Assembly: GCF_947172395.1 (NCBI RefSeq)
Contig: NC_069093.1
Span: forward strand, 6,669,561 to 6,733,560
Origin: Bicyclus anynana
Lineage: Eukaryota; Arthropoda; Insecta; Lepidoptera; Nymphalidae
Length of the DNA stretch: 64,000 bases
Reading direction: 5' to 3'
A program made the position numbers and the translations under genes. The number at the start of each line of letters is the position of its first letter. Position 1 is the first letter of the stretch. Shown here in pieces: positions 20,872 to 31,990 of this stretch. The notes beneath the pieces are model-generated. The model made no database searches. It was not told where the DNA came from and worked only from the letters and a program-made list of their open reading frames with translations.

Positions 20872-21184
20872 TTTTTTTTTTTATTTTATTGAGAAAGAAT
20901 ACAATAAGGAACTTAAGCTAACTTAACCTAATAACTATACAAATCATGCCCACGTGGAATGGTGGCAAGAATACTGGCTGCATTTCCGCGCTGGACAGCC
21001 AGGCTGATCCTTTGCGCAAAAAATGAGCCAGCCCTTCTGTCACCAGTCGAGGCAACAAGCCGCGGTGAAATGATACGGAAAAATTTTTTGGCACTGCGAC
21101 TCCATGGCCCAAGGGTCTCCACGGCAAAAGGTACAAATATGTAACTCTCTGTCAGAGAGGCATATTTGAGCCACTTACCGGTTT
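20872..21184 (-). mobile_element. LINE-X 3' end, open C-terminal frame
   Basis: 5'-truncated non-LTR retrotransposon end with a T-rich stretch at 20872-20890 (its A-rich tail). From about 21172 to the stop near 20928 the minus frame stays open through SYIFVPFAVETLGPWSRSA, then RLVASTGDRRAGSFFAQRIS and LAVQRGNAASILATIPRGHD. These are the conserved closing residues of reverse transcriptase ORF2s of this kind. Only the C-terminal 80 or so residues remain, so it cannot move on its own. Confidence 0.85.
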
Positions 21185-21474
21185 TATTATAAGTTAAGGT
21201 AAAGTGAAATCACTAATTAGTCAGATAAGTAGGCTAGATCGTAACTTTATGAAGTAAGAAATTGGTACTTTACAACAGAGAAAAAACAATGTAACAAATG
21301 TCATCCGGTGCCTACTAGTCGATATCATACAGTAGATGACATTTCTCGATTGACTTAATGTTTATTTCAATTAAATAAAGGTTGATAATAAAGATCAAAA
21401 AAGTGAATAGGCCAGTAGCTGCTGGCATTTTTTTTTTGTCGATATTGCAGTGCACTCTGAGTTTTCTTATGAAG

Positions 21475-21775
21475 CCCAAAGTTAGCGACCAAGTAACGTG
21501 TCACGAAGCTGAAGTAGCAATGGGCGGGGCACATAGTTCGAAGAGCCGATGGCCGTTGGGGTTCCAAGGTGTTGGAATAGCGACCCCGCACCAGAAAGCG
21601 CAGTGTTGGTCGACCTCCACCAGGTGGACTGACGACATCAAGCGAGCCGCAGGGATTCGCTGAATGCTCAATCCTCAGGCTCAGTATCGTGATATTTGGA
21701 AGTCCCTACAAAAGGCCTATGTCCTGCAGTGGACGTCTATCGGCTGACATGATGATGATTATGATGATGATGCAG
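21475..21775 (+). mobile_element. RTE-type LINE 3' fragment
   Basis: Starts near CGTGTCACGAAGCTGAAG and passes GATGGCCGTTGGGGTTCCAA, CCAGGTGGACTGACGACATC and CAGTGGACGTCTATCGGCTG to the ATGATGATTATGATGATGATG tail. A stop (TGA) replaces the tryptophan codon in the IRWMQ segment, and the frame is broken. Confidence 0.88.
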
Positions 21776-22149
21776 TGCACTATGGAAGTGGTATGGATGC
21801 CTGTATAGTTGTATGGGTAGACGTAAAGGACACTTTAGACAAACAAAAAATTACATGTATTCATAAGTGCATGATAATATTTATTGCTGAAATAATAATT
21901 GCTGTTTAAAAAAATCAGTAAGAAACAATTTATTGTCAGCGAATTGTACATTGATACAAACCAACATTTGGACATGCGCCAAAGTACTTAATGTACTTCG
22001 TAATGTAATGTCTTAGGGATGAAAATTGTGAACATCTCAAATGATGTTATTTAATTCACCAAGTAATACTTATATGAGCCAGAAAACTTCAAGCGACTGA
22101 AAAGAAAAGTTCTAGTTTGATCTGCTTGTATCTTCTATCTACACTTATA
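21776..22149. other. no recognisable feature
   Basis: AT-rich sequence. Confidence 0.5.
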
Positions 22150-22325
22150 ATAAATCTATAGAGAGGTCAATTCCGTACATTAAATATATTTCCAAAATAA
22201 CTATCAGGGGGGTAGTTATCACAGGGTGATTAGTGATCGATACTGAAGCCAAAAATGTAATCAGTAAAATTTTCGTCTGTCTGTCTGTATGTTCGTTATA
22301 GAAACAAAAACTACTTTTATTTTAA
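22150..22325 (+). repeat. possible dispersed element
   Basis: GAGAGGTCAATTCCGTACAT, GATTAGTGATCGATACTGA and TTTTCGTCTGTCTGTCTGTA are wording I associate with an interspersed Lepidopteran repeat. It is single-copy in the window and its class is unknown. Confidence 0.35.
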
Positions 22326-22987
22326 GGAAACTTACTTACAGGTTATAAAATAATAAAATAAATAGAAAATAAAATTATCAGTATCTTATAATGGTCCAAT
22401 ATAGGAAAAGTCGTTTCTTCTTATAGCAGTAAGAATATGGAGCTTAAACCCACCACGCTGTTCCAAAGCGGTTTGGTGGGTATTAATCTATTAGTCAGAT
22501 AATGTTTAATTATGTAACTATTAGATTAATGAAAATGATCGGGATCCACGGCTTAACGTTCTCTCCGTGGCGCGTGGGAGTTACACCACCAATTTATAGC
22601 ACACGTTTTATAATATTACAGAAACCAAAATCGTGTAAAGTTATTTAATTGCTCCCCAGTGGCTGAATGGTGTAAAATTCGTGTAGCGAATTTATAGAGC
22701 TATTTCGATGCAAATGATGAGCTCGGTTGGCCTTCGCCTGTGACGGTGTAACCCCTAAAGAATAAGTGAGAAGCGTCTTACGAGGAAAAAGGGATGGAGG
22801 TGCTCTTTAGTATTTATTCGGGAACTCGAGCGTTAAAGTGCGCTGCTCAATAAAACACTTGGATGTTCAATACCCGGGGGTGTAACCAGTTTGATGGCGA
22901 TGTCTGAAAAAAAGATTATATTTTTTGCAATCTATATCGAAGTAACATTTTAACAAGCTCGGTGACGCTGTTGTACCTATATCTTTA
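22326..22987. other. mostly unclassified
   Basis: A retroelement tail stub is at 22436-22490 (TTAAACCCACCACGCTGTTC). The stretch 22650-22880 is less AT-rich than its surroundings but matches nothing I know. Confidence 0.4.
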
Positions 22988-23183
22988 CTAGCTGACGCTG
23001 CGTGGTTTCAGTCGCGTAGTTCCCATTCCCGTAGGAATACGGGGATAATATATAGCCTATAGCCTTCCTCGATGAATGAGCTATCTAACACAGAAAGAAT
23101 TTTTAAAATCGGACCAGTAGTTCCTGAGATTAGCGCGTTCAATCAAACAAACAAACTCTTCAGCTTTATAATATTAGTATAGA
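22988..23183 (-). mobile_element. Hel-1 copy, complete
   Basis: CTAGCTGACGCTGCGTGGTT to TAATATTAGTATAGA, flanked A/T. Two AAAC units. Confidence 0.9.
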
Positions 23184-23221
23184 TACTGGCTTTACAGCTG
23201 AAGATAACTGAGGTATTTCAA

Positions 23222-23430
23222 TGTCATCTTTATCATTACCAACCCTTCGGCTCATTGTTGAGCACGCGTCTCCTGTCAGAATGAGACGGGTGAGGCTAAT
23301 ACGGGTGAGGCTAATACGGGTGAGGCGGTTTTTCCTTTACCGTTTGAAGATATTTAATTTCTGAAAAGGCACGTAACTGAAAAGTTGGAGGTGTATACCC
23401 CGGACCGAACTTGAATTTAATCGGTTCAAG
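23222..23430 (-). mobile_element. SINE-B remnant with short tandem repeat
   Basis: Minus-strand copy, centre deleted. The unit ACGGGTGAGGCTAAT is present two and a half times (about 23286-23323) where the consensus has the single CTCACCCC-type segment. The head is decayed (CGGACCGAACTTGAA). Confidence 0.75.
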
Positions 23431-23490
23431 ATTTGGTAGCTTTCAGACATGACAAATATCTCTACCGCTAAACGAGTTATTATTTAGGAA

Positions 23491-23863
23491 TCCTACTAAT
23501 ATTATAATCGCGAAAGTTTGTTTGGTTGTTTGTTACTCTTTAACGCCGTTACTACAGAAGCGATTTGGCTGAAATTTGGAATGGAAATAGATTTTACTTT
23601 GGATTAACACATAGGCTACTTTGTATGCCGAAAAAATCCATGGTTTACCGAGATTTGCGAAAACTGATGATTTTGATGATATGAATGTTTGTTACTCTTT
23701 CACGCTTTGACTACTAAACCGAATTAGCTGAAAATTGGTATTGAGACATATTATAGCATGGATTAACCACATAGGCTACTTTTCATCCCGGAAAAATCCA
23801 TGGTTCCCGCGGGATTCGTGAAAAACTGAATTCCACGCGGACGAAGTCGCAGGCGTCCGCTAG
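23491..23863 (+). mobile_element. Hel-2 copy, complete long form
   Basis: TCCTACTAATATTATAATCG to GCGTCCGCTAG before T. It shares the internal duplication (two TACTCTTT(A/C)ACGC blocks) with 8900-9285. Confidence 0.9.
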
Positions 23864-24119
23864 TCGTGAAATAAAAAACCTGGTAGGTATAACGTATTAA
23901 TAGTACTTAATATTATATTAATATCGTAATAATAAAATAAATCGTCGTTCTATTGGGTCGTTTTTCTACTTACTTAGATTGAACTTTCACTTTTATCAAG
24001 TGAGAACGCAATAAAACGTTAACTGTAAAGAAACTAGGAAGCAGGTTGCACCAATTAGTCCTTAAAGTGCCTTTTTCTGAAAAGGAGCTAATCAACAACA
24101 TCGACAATCAACAACTTGA

Positions 24120-24272
24120 TATTACTGAGGTACTCTCCGGATTTATTGAACCGATTTTGAAAATTCTTGTACCACTAGAAAGCCACGTTAGTTGTGAGTG
24201 TCATAGGCTATATTTTATTCCTCACGAGAACGAGAACTACGCGGATGAAACCGCGAGGCGTCAGTCAGTTTC
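24120..24272 (+). mobile_element. Hel-3 copy, 5' truncated
   Basis: ATTGAACCGATTTTGAAAAT, CTAGAAAGCCACGTTAGTTG and GAAACCGCGAGGCGTCAGTC match Hel-3. The final CTAG has decayed to TCAG. Confidence 0.7.
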
Positions 24273-24720
24273 TCATAATCTCAGTATTACTCGAAAAGAT
24301 TAGGAGTAAATGATTAGAATACTTCGTGCTCTAAAATAAGACGAAACGACAGTTCCGCCGCATCGCCCTCGCAGCTTCGAAGCAAAACCAAATCTTTTTC
24401 ATGTTAAACTTTGCCCAAAGTATTTCAACAAAGGATTGGATGTCGAACTTGCTTAGCGAGTTTTCCAAACAAAAGACTAAAGTGCACTTTTGTCCCGTCG
24501 CCACGTCGTTGTCTTCTTTTTATTACAAAAAGTAAAACGCGTTGAGAGCGTTATGTTCCACATTGCTTTTACAACGTTACCTACATACATACAGCATTAT
24601 TTTTAATTATATTATGATAGAACAAAGGCAGGCGAAAGCCAGACATACATCATTAAACGTAGTCCACATCGTATCGGACGCATCACATCAAATAGATTTT
24701 TAATTTAATGCCACCATAAA
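24273..24720. other. no classified feature
   Basis: Moderately GC-rich patch 24340-24530 is unrecognised. A CATCGTATCGGACGCATCA segment at 24668-24686 has a partner in opposite orientation at about 25318-25345. Confidence 0.4.
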
Positions 24721-25215
24721 TATTCCTGCGCTAATCGAGCTGTCAGGAATAAGTCGGGATGATGGCAAGAGACCTGATGGAATGACGCTGGTTCCCTGGG
24801 GAATAGGGCGGGCCCTAATGTGGGACGCTTCATGGGTTGACTCGTTAGCACCGTGTCATATCAGGGAGACAGAATCAAGACCGGGAGCCGTAGCAGAAAA
24901 AGCTGAAACCGGTAAGTGGCTCAAGTATGCCTCTCTGACAGAGAGTTACATATTTGTACCTTTTGCCGTGGAGACCCTTGGGCCATGGGGTCGCAGTGCC
25001 AAAAAATTTTACCGAATCATTTCACCGCGGCTAGTTGCCTCGACTGGTGACAGAAGAGCTTGGCTCATATTTTGCGCAAAGGATCAGCCTGGCTGTCCAG
25101 CGCGGAAATGCAGTAATAGTAGTATAAGTAATTGCCACCATTTCACGTGGGCATGATTGTATAGTTATTAGGATAAGTTCCTTATTGTACTCTTTCTCAA
25201 TAAAAAAAAAAATAA
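24721..25215 (+). mobile_element. LINE-X 3' end, longest copy
   Basis: Open from about 24782 to beyond 25060 in one frame, spelling MTLVPWGIGRALMWDASWVD, SLAPCHI, then SYIFVPFAVETLGPWGRSAK and RLVASTGDRRA. After that a single-base insertion (about 25062) shifts the frame away from the FFAQRISLAVQRGNAAS ending. It carries on to the GGGCATGATTGTATAGTTATT 3' untranslated part and an A-rich tail. 5' truncated and inactive. Confidence 0.87.
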
Positions 25216-25812
25216 AAAAAAAATTAACGGTAGATAAAATTCGTTCGATGCGATCTGTTTGATGCGGATCATTGCGGAGTTGTATGACATAACTGTACAA
25301 AGGACATTAAAATCCATTTGATGCGATACGTACGATGCGGTTCTGTGGATCCTGGGCCACCATTTAACAATCGCAATTTTCATATTCCGTAAAGCTTATT
25401 GTTAAGAATCACAATGTCAACTAGGCAATGTCGTGACCTACTCTACTACTATGATATCTACAAAGATTTGTCAGTAGGTACCGGATGACATTTTTTACTT
25501 ATAAGTAAAATCTTTATTTTATATTCGTAAATAGTGAACACGAAATCAGGTGACTTGAGAACTTTTGTTAGTAACAATAGTTGTTAATTGGAAGGCTGTA
25601 AGCCAGGACCGTGGTGGCATTGGTAGAAAGCAGTATTCAATTGTCCAAGTCTAAAATGTAGTTTTTTAAAGACTCAGTCAGGCTCATAACTTGGTGACCC
25701 TTCGCTGGAGACTGTTTTGAGTATGATCGTTGTTGTTCAAAGAGTTGCAGCGTATCTAAGTGACTGGTGATTGAAGATTGAATTGAAGGATTGAAAGAAA
25801 GAGATTGAAGTA
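25216..25812. other. no classified feature
   Basis: Contains GATGCGATCTGTTTGATGCG and GATGCGATACGTACGATGCG segments (about 25238-25340), related to each other and, inverted, to 24668-24710. They may be arms of an element interrupted by LINE-X. Confidence 0.35.
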
Positions 25813-25935
25813 AAATCTTAATATATAAAGACGAAAGGTCACTCATCACGATATCTCGAAAACCGTTTGACGTACAAAGCTAGGCAGGGAGGTAGTTTGG
25901 AGCTAGTAGACGTCCGCTAAGAACGGATTTTGTGT
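25813..25935 (+). repeat. transposon-like fragment of unknown class
   Basis: ATATCTCGAAAACCGTTTGA, GACGTACAAAGCTAGGCAGG and GTCCGCTAAGAACGGATTTT are wording I associate with interspersed insect repeats. Only one copy is present. Confidence 0.35.
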
Positions 25936-26379
25936 GAGAGCTAGATTAAAGAGGCATAATGGCTAAATAAAATATTATTTAGGCTTGAAGGGTATGGACC
26001 CCTCTTCAAAAATGAGGCAAGTCTAACAATTTCAGGCTCTCGTTAAATATGAAAATGATCATAAAAACATGCACAGCGTTAAAATTTCATTAATATTAAC
26101 AGGCCCAGACGTCTACAAAACCCCCAAATATGCGTAGGTTGCCTGCTAAGGTTTAGTGCTATATAAGGCAGAGCACCGTACCTAATATTAATCTTCACAA
26201 AGTTTGCTACAGAAGGATGTTTGTGACTTGCCATAACACAAGTTCAAACAATGTGTTTAAGATGTATAACAAGTCGAACTAATGTTACTATGTACTCGTA
26301 AGATGAATTTATGTATATCGCAAATGCATAGAAATAATCATGCATTGCATAATAATAATGCAATGTAAATAAGCTGAGT
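25936..26379. other. weak dispersed motif only
   Basis: AAAATGAGGCAAGTCTAACA with CAGGCTCTCGTT (about 26010-26045) resembles 30637-30672 and, more loosely, 41150-41182. Otherwise nothing. Confidence 0.35.
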
Positions 26380-26490
26380 TGGGCCCATTTTCTGGGTTAT
26401 GCCACACGTCGCAGGGTATTGTCCTGGATGACCTGGTGTACTGGAGATACTGTGATGTGTGGCATAATTTCGAAATAAACGCATTTTACT
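26380..26490 (+). mobile_element. candidate LINE 3' terminus
   Basis: GGGCCCATTTTCTGGGTTAT, ACTGGAGATACTGTGATGTG and TTTCGAAATAAACGCATTT look like a LINE 3' untranslated end with an AATAAA signal. Assigned from general resemblance. Confidence 0.4.
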
Positions 26491-27699
26491 TTCTTTTTTA
26501 AATCGGCTTTATCTTATATAGAAAAATTTTATATTGGATAATTTTGAATTCGGAATAAAACAGCTACTGCGTTTACTGTTATTTTTTTATCCGAACCAGA
26601 AGAAGAGTCACTTACTCTAAACATTATATTATTATACTTTATATGTGACTAACTACCAATTTTAAATTTAGTTACATACGGAATGTATTTTAACTTTGTA
26701 AATACAAAAGAATAAACATAATTATTAACAGTAAAAAAAAAATCTAAATATCATTATTCAATCAAAGATACAGCTCCAGAATATTATGATGTCATATTAA
26801 AATTTTAAACTCTATCCTTTTGATAAATTTATCATTAATAATAATTAATTATACAATTTTTAAGATTGTTGGTTACATTATTTGTGACTAATGACTAGAG
26901 ATTTGTTTAATATTTAATTACTAATACATTTGTATGATTTTAACAGCTCTACGTAACACAATCTTCTAATAGTACCTACTTCGAGCCACTACACTTAGTA
27001 CCAAACGGCTAAATCTAAAAGCCATTGACTCGTTACCTCGAGGGCAATCCAAGAATTATTCTCCAAGTAGCTACAAAGCCGTCGATAGCAATGAATGTTC
27101 CATCTCCGGTGCGGTAGTGCCGGAAAGACTCGCTTGCCCACTCACGCCGCAGACTTATATCCCGGCTATTATTCTAACAAAATTTTTCAATTTTTGCTCC
27201 TACTTAGTTCAAAAAAAGAATAATCAAAATCAGACTGCATTAAAAAATGTTATGCGTGGTTTTAATTTACAATTAATCGGTATACACTCAATTATCCCCT
27301 GTTCCTACCCTTAGGGTTGGATTTTTTTTTCCAAATTTATATGGGACCTATATCGAAATAATTAATCTAATTAAAAACAAATTATTAAAATCGGCCTACT
27401 CAGTGCAAAGTTACACGTGTAACTAAAAAAAAATCTATACTCTCTGTTCTGTCGTAGGTTGAAAATCAAATGAAATCGAGCCATAAAACGTTATAACTTG
27501 TCGGATGATTTCACCTATTTTTGTATCATAGTTTCGTGGTTTACGTGTTTCTTGTAGGTTGTACTTTTTAGAAATAAATATTTATATTAGTGACTATTTT
27601 AAATAACTCCTAAATTTGCTGTTATTAAAAAAATAGGGATACCTATTTTCTTCTGTTTATTAGTAGTAAACTAATTTATGTTTATTTTTAAATTTTTAA
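26491..27699. other. no recognisable feature
   Basis: 1.2 kb of very AT-rich DNA. No repeat family or coding signal. Confidence 0.55.
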
Positions 27700-27840
27700 G
27701 GTAAAGTTTATTAGGTTGTAGCGGGGTAATCTCTGAACCAAATTTAAATACGAGTGATATACCTAATTGATTATATCTATTATCCTCGTATTTCCACGGG
27801 AACGGGAAATGCGCGAATAAAATCGCAGGGCGTCTGCTAT
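27700..27840 (+). mobile_element. Hel-3 copy, decayed
   Basis: GTTGTAGCGGGGTAATCTCT and CCACGGGAACGGGAAATGCG to GCAGGGCGTCTGCTATT. Central part replaced and terminus mutated. Confidence 0.6.
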
Positions 27841-28285
27841 TTTACCTATAAGTTTAACATAATATTATATTTAAAAGCCTCTCACTGGTTTGAAAAAATT
27901 GAATGAATTCATTTATCAAAACTGTGTGATTTATGGTCAGGAACACTCTCTGTAAATACAAATGAGGGTCTGAGGACGTTGGGTCACTGCCAAAGAGCAG
28001 TCTGATTAATGATTTTTGAGGCACGGTGGAATGTTTTGAGAAAAATAAATTCAAACTGGGTCGTTTCCGGAGCGACAATACCTAATTTTCGATGTTTCCA
28101 TTTTACGAGTTCACTTCAGTATAAGAGTTCCATTTGAAAGAATTGTTGTTTGGAATATTTTGGGGTTTTAAAAACGATGGAATTTAGTTGTTTGTATTTT
28201 GTACTTAACCTATTTATTTTAAATTTAAAACAGTTTTGATGTCACCCTCAGTTTATCGAACTAGCGAATTGGAATTTGTTTTATA
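27841..28285. other. no recognisable feature
   Basis: No classified repeat. Confidence 0.5.
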
Positions 28286-28395
28286 TATGTCAGGCTAATT
28301 TCTTTGCACAAAGCATCAGTCTGACTGTCAAACGTGGAAATTCAGTCAGTATTTTTGCCAGCATTCTACCACGTGGGCATGATTTGTATAACTCA
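28286..28395 (+). mobile_element. LINE-X terminal fragment
   Basis: Translates ANFFAQSISLTVKRGNSVSI, the last residues of LINE-X, with an extra codon in the ATIPRGHD part. It ends at TTTGTATAACTCA and passes straight into a SINE-B fragment. Confidence 0.8.
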
Positions 28396-28604
28396 TACCT
28401 AAGTGTCTCAAACGGTGAAGGAAAAACATCGCGAGGAAACTTGCATACCAGAGAATTTTCTTAATTATCTGCGAGTGTTACGTCTGCCAATCCGCATTGG
28501 GCCAGCGTGGTGGACTATTGGCCTCTCACCCCTCTCACTCTTAGTGGAGACTCGAGCTCAGCAGTGAGTCGAATATGGGTTGACAATGATGATGATGATA
28601 CCTA
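28396..28604 (+). mobile_element. SINE-B 3' fragment fused to LINE-X end
   Basis: Starts inside SINE-B at CTAAGTGTCTCAAACGGTG and runs to GATGATGATGAT. The tRNA-like head is absent. The sharp join to LINE-X suggests a chimeric insertion or a deletion between neighbouring elements. Confidence 0.85.
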
Positions 28605-29045
28605 AATGGGAAGTCAATAAGTTAGCTTAAATTTAAATTTAATTAGGTATAAATTTCTTAATAAAAAAAGAAATTCAATCGTTACTAATTCCTCTTTCGT
28701 CCTCATCGACGATAAACCCAAAAAATAAGATCATGAGAACCCTTAACGATGTTTACCTTAAACCTTGAGGTTGTGATTTTTTTTTTTTGAATCATCCATA
28801 TCAGCCTTTTTAACGGCTCAAGAAGCAAGCATCCCTCTGTACAATGAAGCTCAGATTATTTAATGACCACCATAATATATTAATTCTAAAGAACAGCTTG
28901 AAGCACAAGGGTTAGTCATCACCAATTTCCCAAATCCAGGTTGAGAATTTTTACAAAAAACTTAGAAGAATGAAAAGCTTATTATAAACTAGCCCAGCCC
29001 GATCTCGAACCAAAGATCTAGTTCGAAGCCATATAGGCTAATAAT
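28605..29045. other. mostly unclassified; tRNA-like relic on minus strand
   Basis: At 28985-29035 the complement of GGTTCGAGATCGGGCTGGG resembles a SINE head. Otherwise AT-rich. Confidence 0.35.
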
Positions 29046-29075
29046 ATTGGACCAACGGTTCTCCGTTGGTCCAAT
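29046..29075. repeat. perfect hairpin, 13-bp arms
   Basis: ATTGGACCAACGG, a 4-nt loop, then its exact complement, followed by a further partial copy TGGTCC. Confidence 0.85.
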
Positions 29076-29397
29076 GGTCCAAGTTTTATTATATTTGAGT
29101 GCCTTTAACCTGACGATAAAACAAAGACACTTCTGTTCTCTAGCGTCAAATCGGTTAAAACACGGTATCACGGTCAATCTGTTAAAAGCATAACGTAATT
29201 AATGGGCGCACCTACATTATGGACAAAGACAACCGGCGATGGCCAGATATACCTCATTTTAGTCAAACTTGTAAAATTTGTCATTCTTGTAGTAAAGTAA
29301 GCCAGCTTAAAATTAAATGAATTTTGTTTTTTAAATATGAAAGATATATAATATTTATTTATCACTCTATTTTAAGATGAAATTTTTGTCTGCCTAT
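29076..29397. other. no recognisable feature
   Basis: AT-rich. Confidence 0.5.
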
Positions 29398-29615
29398 AGA
29401 TAGGTGCTTCTATAGCTTGCCAAATTTGTTCATAACACTCCGATGGTCCGCGCAGGCCGGGTGGGGCGTAGCTAAGCCCCGCGCACTCGATTTTATACCC
29501 ACGCAGTCCTTCCCTCTGCCCTGCGGGCACAATTTCACTTTCACGCAGTCCTTTCCCCCCGTCACTTGCATATCATGGGTGTATCATCAACAAATTTGCA
29601 AAGCTATACCGCCGT
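29398..29615 (+). mobile_element. Hel-4-like element, incomplete
   Basis: CTATAGCTTGCCAAATTTGT, CACTCCGATGGTCCGCGCAG and GGCCGGGTGGGGCGTAGC match the start of 34020-34309. Here the following part is C-rich (GTCCTTCCCTCTGCC) instead of GTAGGG repeats, and no CTAG end is found. Confidence 0.6.
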
Positions 29616-29616
29616 A

Positions 29617-29922
29617 AGAGCCTTAATAGCGCAGAGAATATGATCTCTGCCTTTGTTTCGGGTGTACTTTCAAATCCGGTCCGGGACATGCACCTACAAC
29701 TTTTTCGAAATGCATTTTAACAAATTAAGCATCACGTGTCTCAAACGGTGAAGGAAACACATCGTGAGGATACCTGTATACTTGAGAATTTTCTTAATTA
29801 ATTGTTGGAAATCTGCCAATCCGCATTGGGCCAGCGTGGTGGACTATTAGCTTAACCCCTTTCATTGTGAGAGGAGACTTGTGCCCAACAGTGAGCCAAA
29901 TATAGGTTGTTAATGATACTTC
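29617..29922 (+). mobile_element. SINE-B copy, diverged full length
   Basis: Head GAGCCTTAATAGCGCAGAGA, decayed box B (TTTCAAATCCGG), a body down to CAGTGAGCCAAATATAGG. About 15 percent different from the best copies, so probably old. Confidence 0.85.
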
Positions 29923-30290
29923 TACATAGAGAATTACGGTAGCAATCTACGGAGTTTTCACTGTGATGCCTTTGGAAAGTTTGACGGACTTATCCACAAC
30001 CGTACAAGTATTGAATTGTACCTACTTATTTTTATAAAATCCTCAATATATTAAGAGAAATCAATTCCCAAGTCGCCAGTCACTTAGCTTCGCAGCAACT
30101 TTTCCTAAAACACGGTTAAAGATCAAACTTTTTGGGTCTCTAGCGAGAGGTAAGACGACATACGCGAGATATGATTTCAAATTATACCCCATATAAAAAT
30201 ATCAAAAATTTACTTTGTGTACCTATAGGAATTGAAAACCTGGATTTGAAACTCCCATCCGAAATCATCACATTAAAATTATTAAGTACT
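29923..30290. other. no recognisable feature
   Basis: No classified repeat. Confidence 0.5.
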
Positions 30291-30484
30291 AGCTGACCCA
30301 CCCCGCAGTTTCACCCGCGTAATTCCTGTTCTCGTGAAAATACGGAGATTATAATATATAGCCTATGACAATCAATAACGTGGCTTTCTAATGGTAAAAT
30401 AGTTATCAAAATCGGTTAAGTAGATCCAGAGATTCCCCCCTACAATATCACAAATTTTATTTGTTTATAATATTTAGTATAGAT
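30291..30484 (-). mobile_element. Hel-3 copy, complete
   Basis: CTAGCTGACCCACCCCGCAG to TAATATTTAGTATAGA. The centre (GTGGCTTTCTAATGGTAAAA and GATTCCCCCCTACAATATCA) distinguishes it from Hel-1 while both ends match. Confidence 0.85.
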
Positions 30485-31029
30485 CGTTTCTCATAACATC
30501 CCGTAGAAACTATCAAACAAATCTGGAACCTTGAAACTTGCAACGTTCAAACATCTTCACAATACAAACTCCATAATTAGCTACCGTGCGTACCTATGGT
30601 AGGCAGGAGCTAGGAGCTTGGGCTGACAAACCCATCATAAAATGAGGTAAGTCTAGCTCTTGCAGGCTCGTTATATCAGGTGGCAGTCGCAGGAGGCGAG
30701 CACGTCACCAATAAAAGCAAATGGCTTGAAATTCCATATGTGTACATCGAGCCGTCCGTGCGTGCTACGACCATTATGTGATTAAAGTCACAATGTATCC
30801 CAGCCCTTCTGTTTCATGTCGCTGTCACATCTTGGAAGTTTTCCTTGAAAACGGATTTTAATTTAGAAATTATTCTTTTATTGCTTCCTTCTCTTGGTCC
30901 GTGATAAATGTTAATGGAAAGAAAATAATAAAATGAAGAATAATATCTATATGTATCACTAGCTGATAGCTGACTTTGTGCGCGTAAAACTAAGTTTACC
31001 ATAAATCGTGTTTTTGCGTGAAACAGTAT
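30485..31029. other. weak dispersed motif only
   Basis: AAAATGAGGTAAGTCTAGCT (about 30639-30658) resembles 26010-26030. Nothing else is recognised. Confidence 0.4.
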
Positions 31030-31039
31030 CAAATATTTA

Positions 31040-31300
31040 AACTATCCATAACAAAAATCTTCCAGTCACAACCGACAGTCCTCTGTGCAGAGCATGCATG
31101 GAGGAAGAAGAAACCCCTATACATGTTATGCTTAGATGTAGAGATGTATCTGAACAACGTGCAGAACACATTGGAACCCCAGCAACACTCCAAGAGGCGT
31201 TCGGCGACCTGGTGGAAGCTTCTGGAGCGAGCTCGGTTGGTTGGAGTGACTCCAGCGGGGACCAGCAACAAATGGACCTACGTACAACGGAAAATCCTTG
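31040..31300 (+). mobile_element. LINE-Y C-terminal fragment with zinc knuckle
   Basis: In the frame of 31098 the translation is TDSPLCRACMEEEETPIHVM followed by LRCRD, a C-X2-C-X8-H-X4-C knuckle of the sort that closes ORF2 in jockey/CR1/R1-like non-LTR elements. EHIGTPATLQEAFGDLVEAS follows. The element is truncated at both sides and its exact clade cannot be fixed. The overlapping open frames on both strands here are by-products. Confidence 0.8.
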
Positions 31301-31454
31301 TGGCAAAGTGCGGAAAAGGCCCAGGAAAGAAGAAGAAGAGAACAAACATGTTAACCATCAGTTTTTTAAAAATCTCGCAAGTAGAATTGATTTGAGATAA
31401 AAAAAACCTTTGCGTAAATCTTGGATTCACCGTGTGGGTGTCGGATCCATCGTG

Positions 31455-31550
31455 TCATCATCATCATTATCAACCGATAGACATCCACAGCTGGACAAAG
31501 GCCTCTTGCATGGACTTCCAAACACAACGATCTCCGCGGATCCATAGCGA
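31455..31550 (-). mobile_element. RTE-type LINE terminal fragment
   Basis: CATCATCATCATTATCAACC tail, then the complement of QQWTSI and KSLQ regions (AGACATCCACAGCTGGACAA, ATGGACTTCCAAACACAACG). Lies about 150 bp past LINE-Y on the opposite strand. Confidence 0.75.
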
Positions 31551-31721
31551 CCAACACAATCGTGTACTTGTGACCAACGGGTGTAGTGATTTAAAGGATA
31601 TACTTTAAAATCGATTAAAGACTCCTCTTCTTCGCTCGTGTTGTTCTTCCTGCTTAGCCAAATTCGGTGAGATTCTACTAAACCAGCTCGTAATAGGTAC
31701 GAGTACCTACACATATATACA

Positions 31722-31990
31722 TAGTGACGTGATAGTCTAGTGGATATGGCCTCTGCCTTCTATTCGAAAAACGTAGTAAATACCTCCAACTTTTCAGTTA
31801 GTGCATTTAAGAAATTAAATATCACGTATCTCAAACGGTTAAGGAAAAACATCGTCAGGTAACCTGAGAATTATCATAATTCTCTAGCGTGTGAAGTCTG
31901 CCAAACCGCATTTGGCCAGCGTGCTGCACTAAGGCCTAACCCCTCTCATTCTGAGAGGAGACTCGTGCTCAATAGTGAGCTGAATGTAGT
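31722..31990 (+). mobile_element. SINE-B copy, decayed head
   Basis: GTGACGTGATAGTCTAGTGG start; the box B region is lost (TTCGAAAAACGTAGTAAATA). The body down to AGGAGACTCGTGCTCAATAG is present. Not expected to be transcribable. Confidence 0.87.

Noticed and set aside
31018..31395. Overlapping plus and minus open frames around 31.0-31.4 kb
   Set aside because: Only the frame of 31098 has a family signature (LINE-Y knuckle); the others are shadows.
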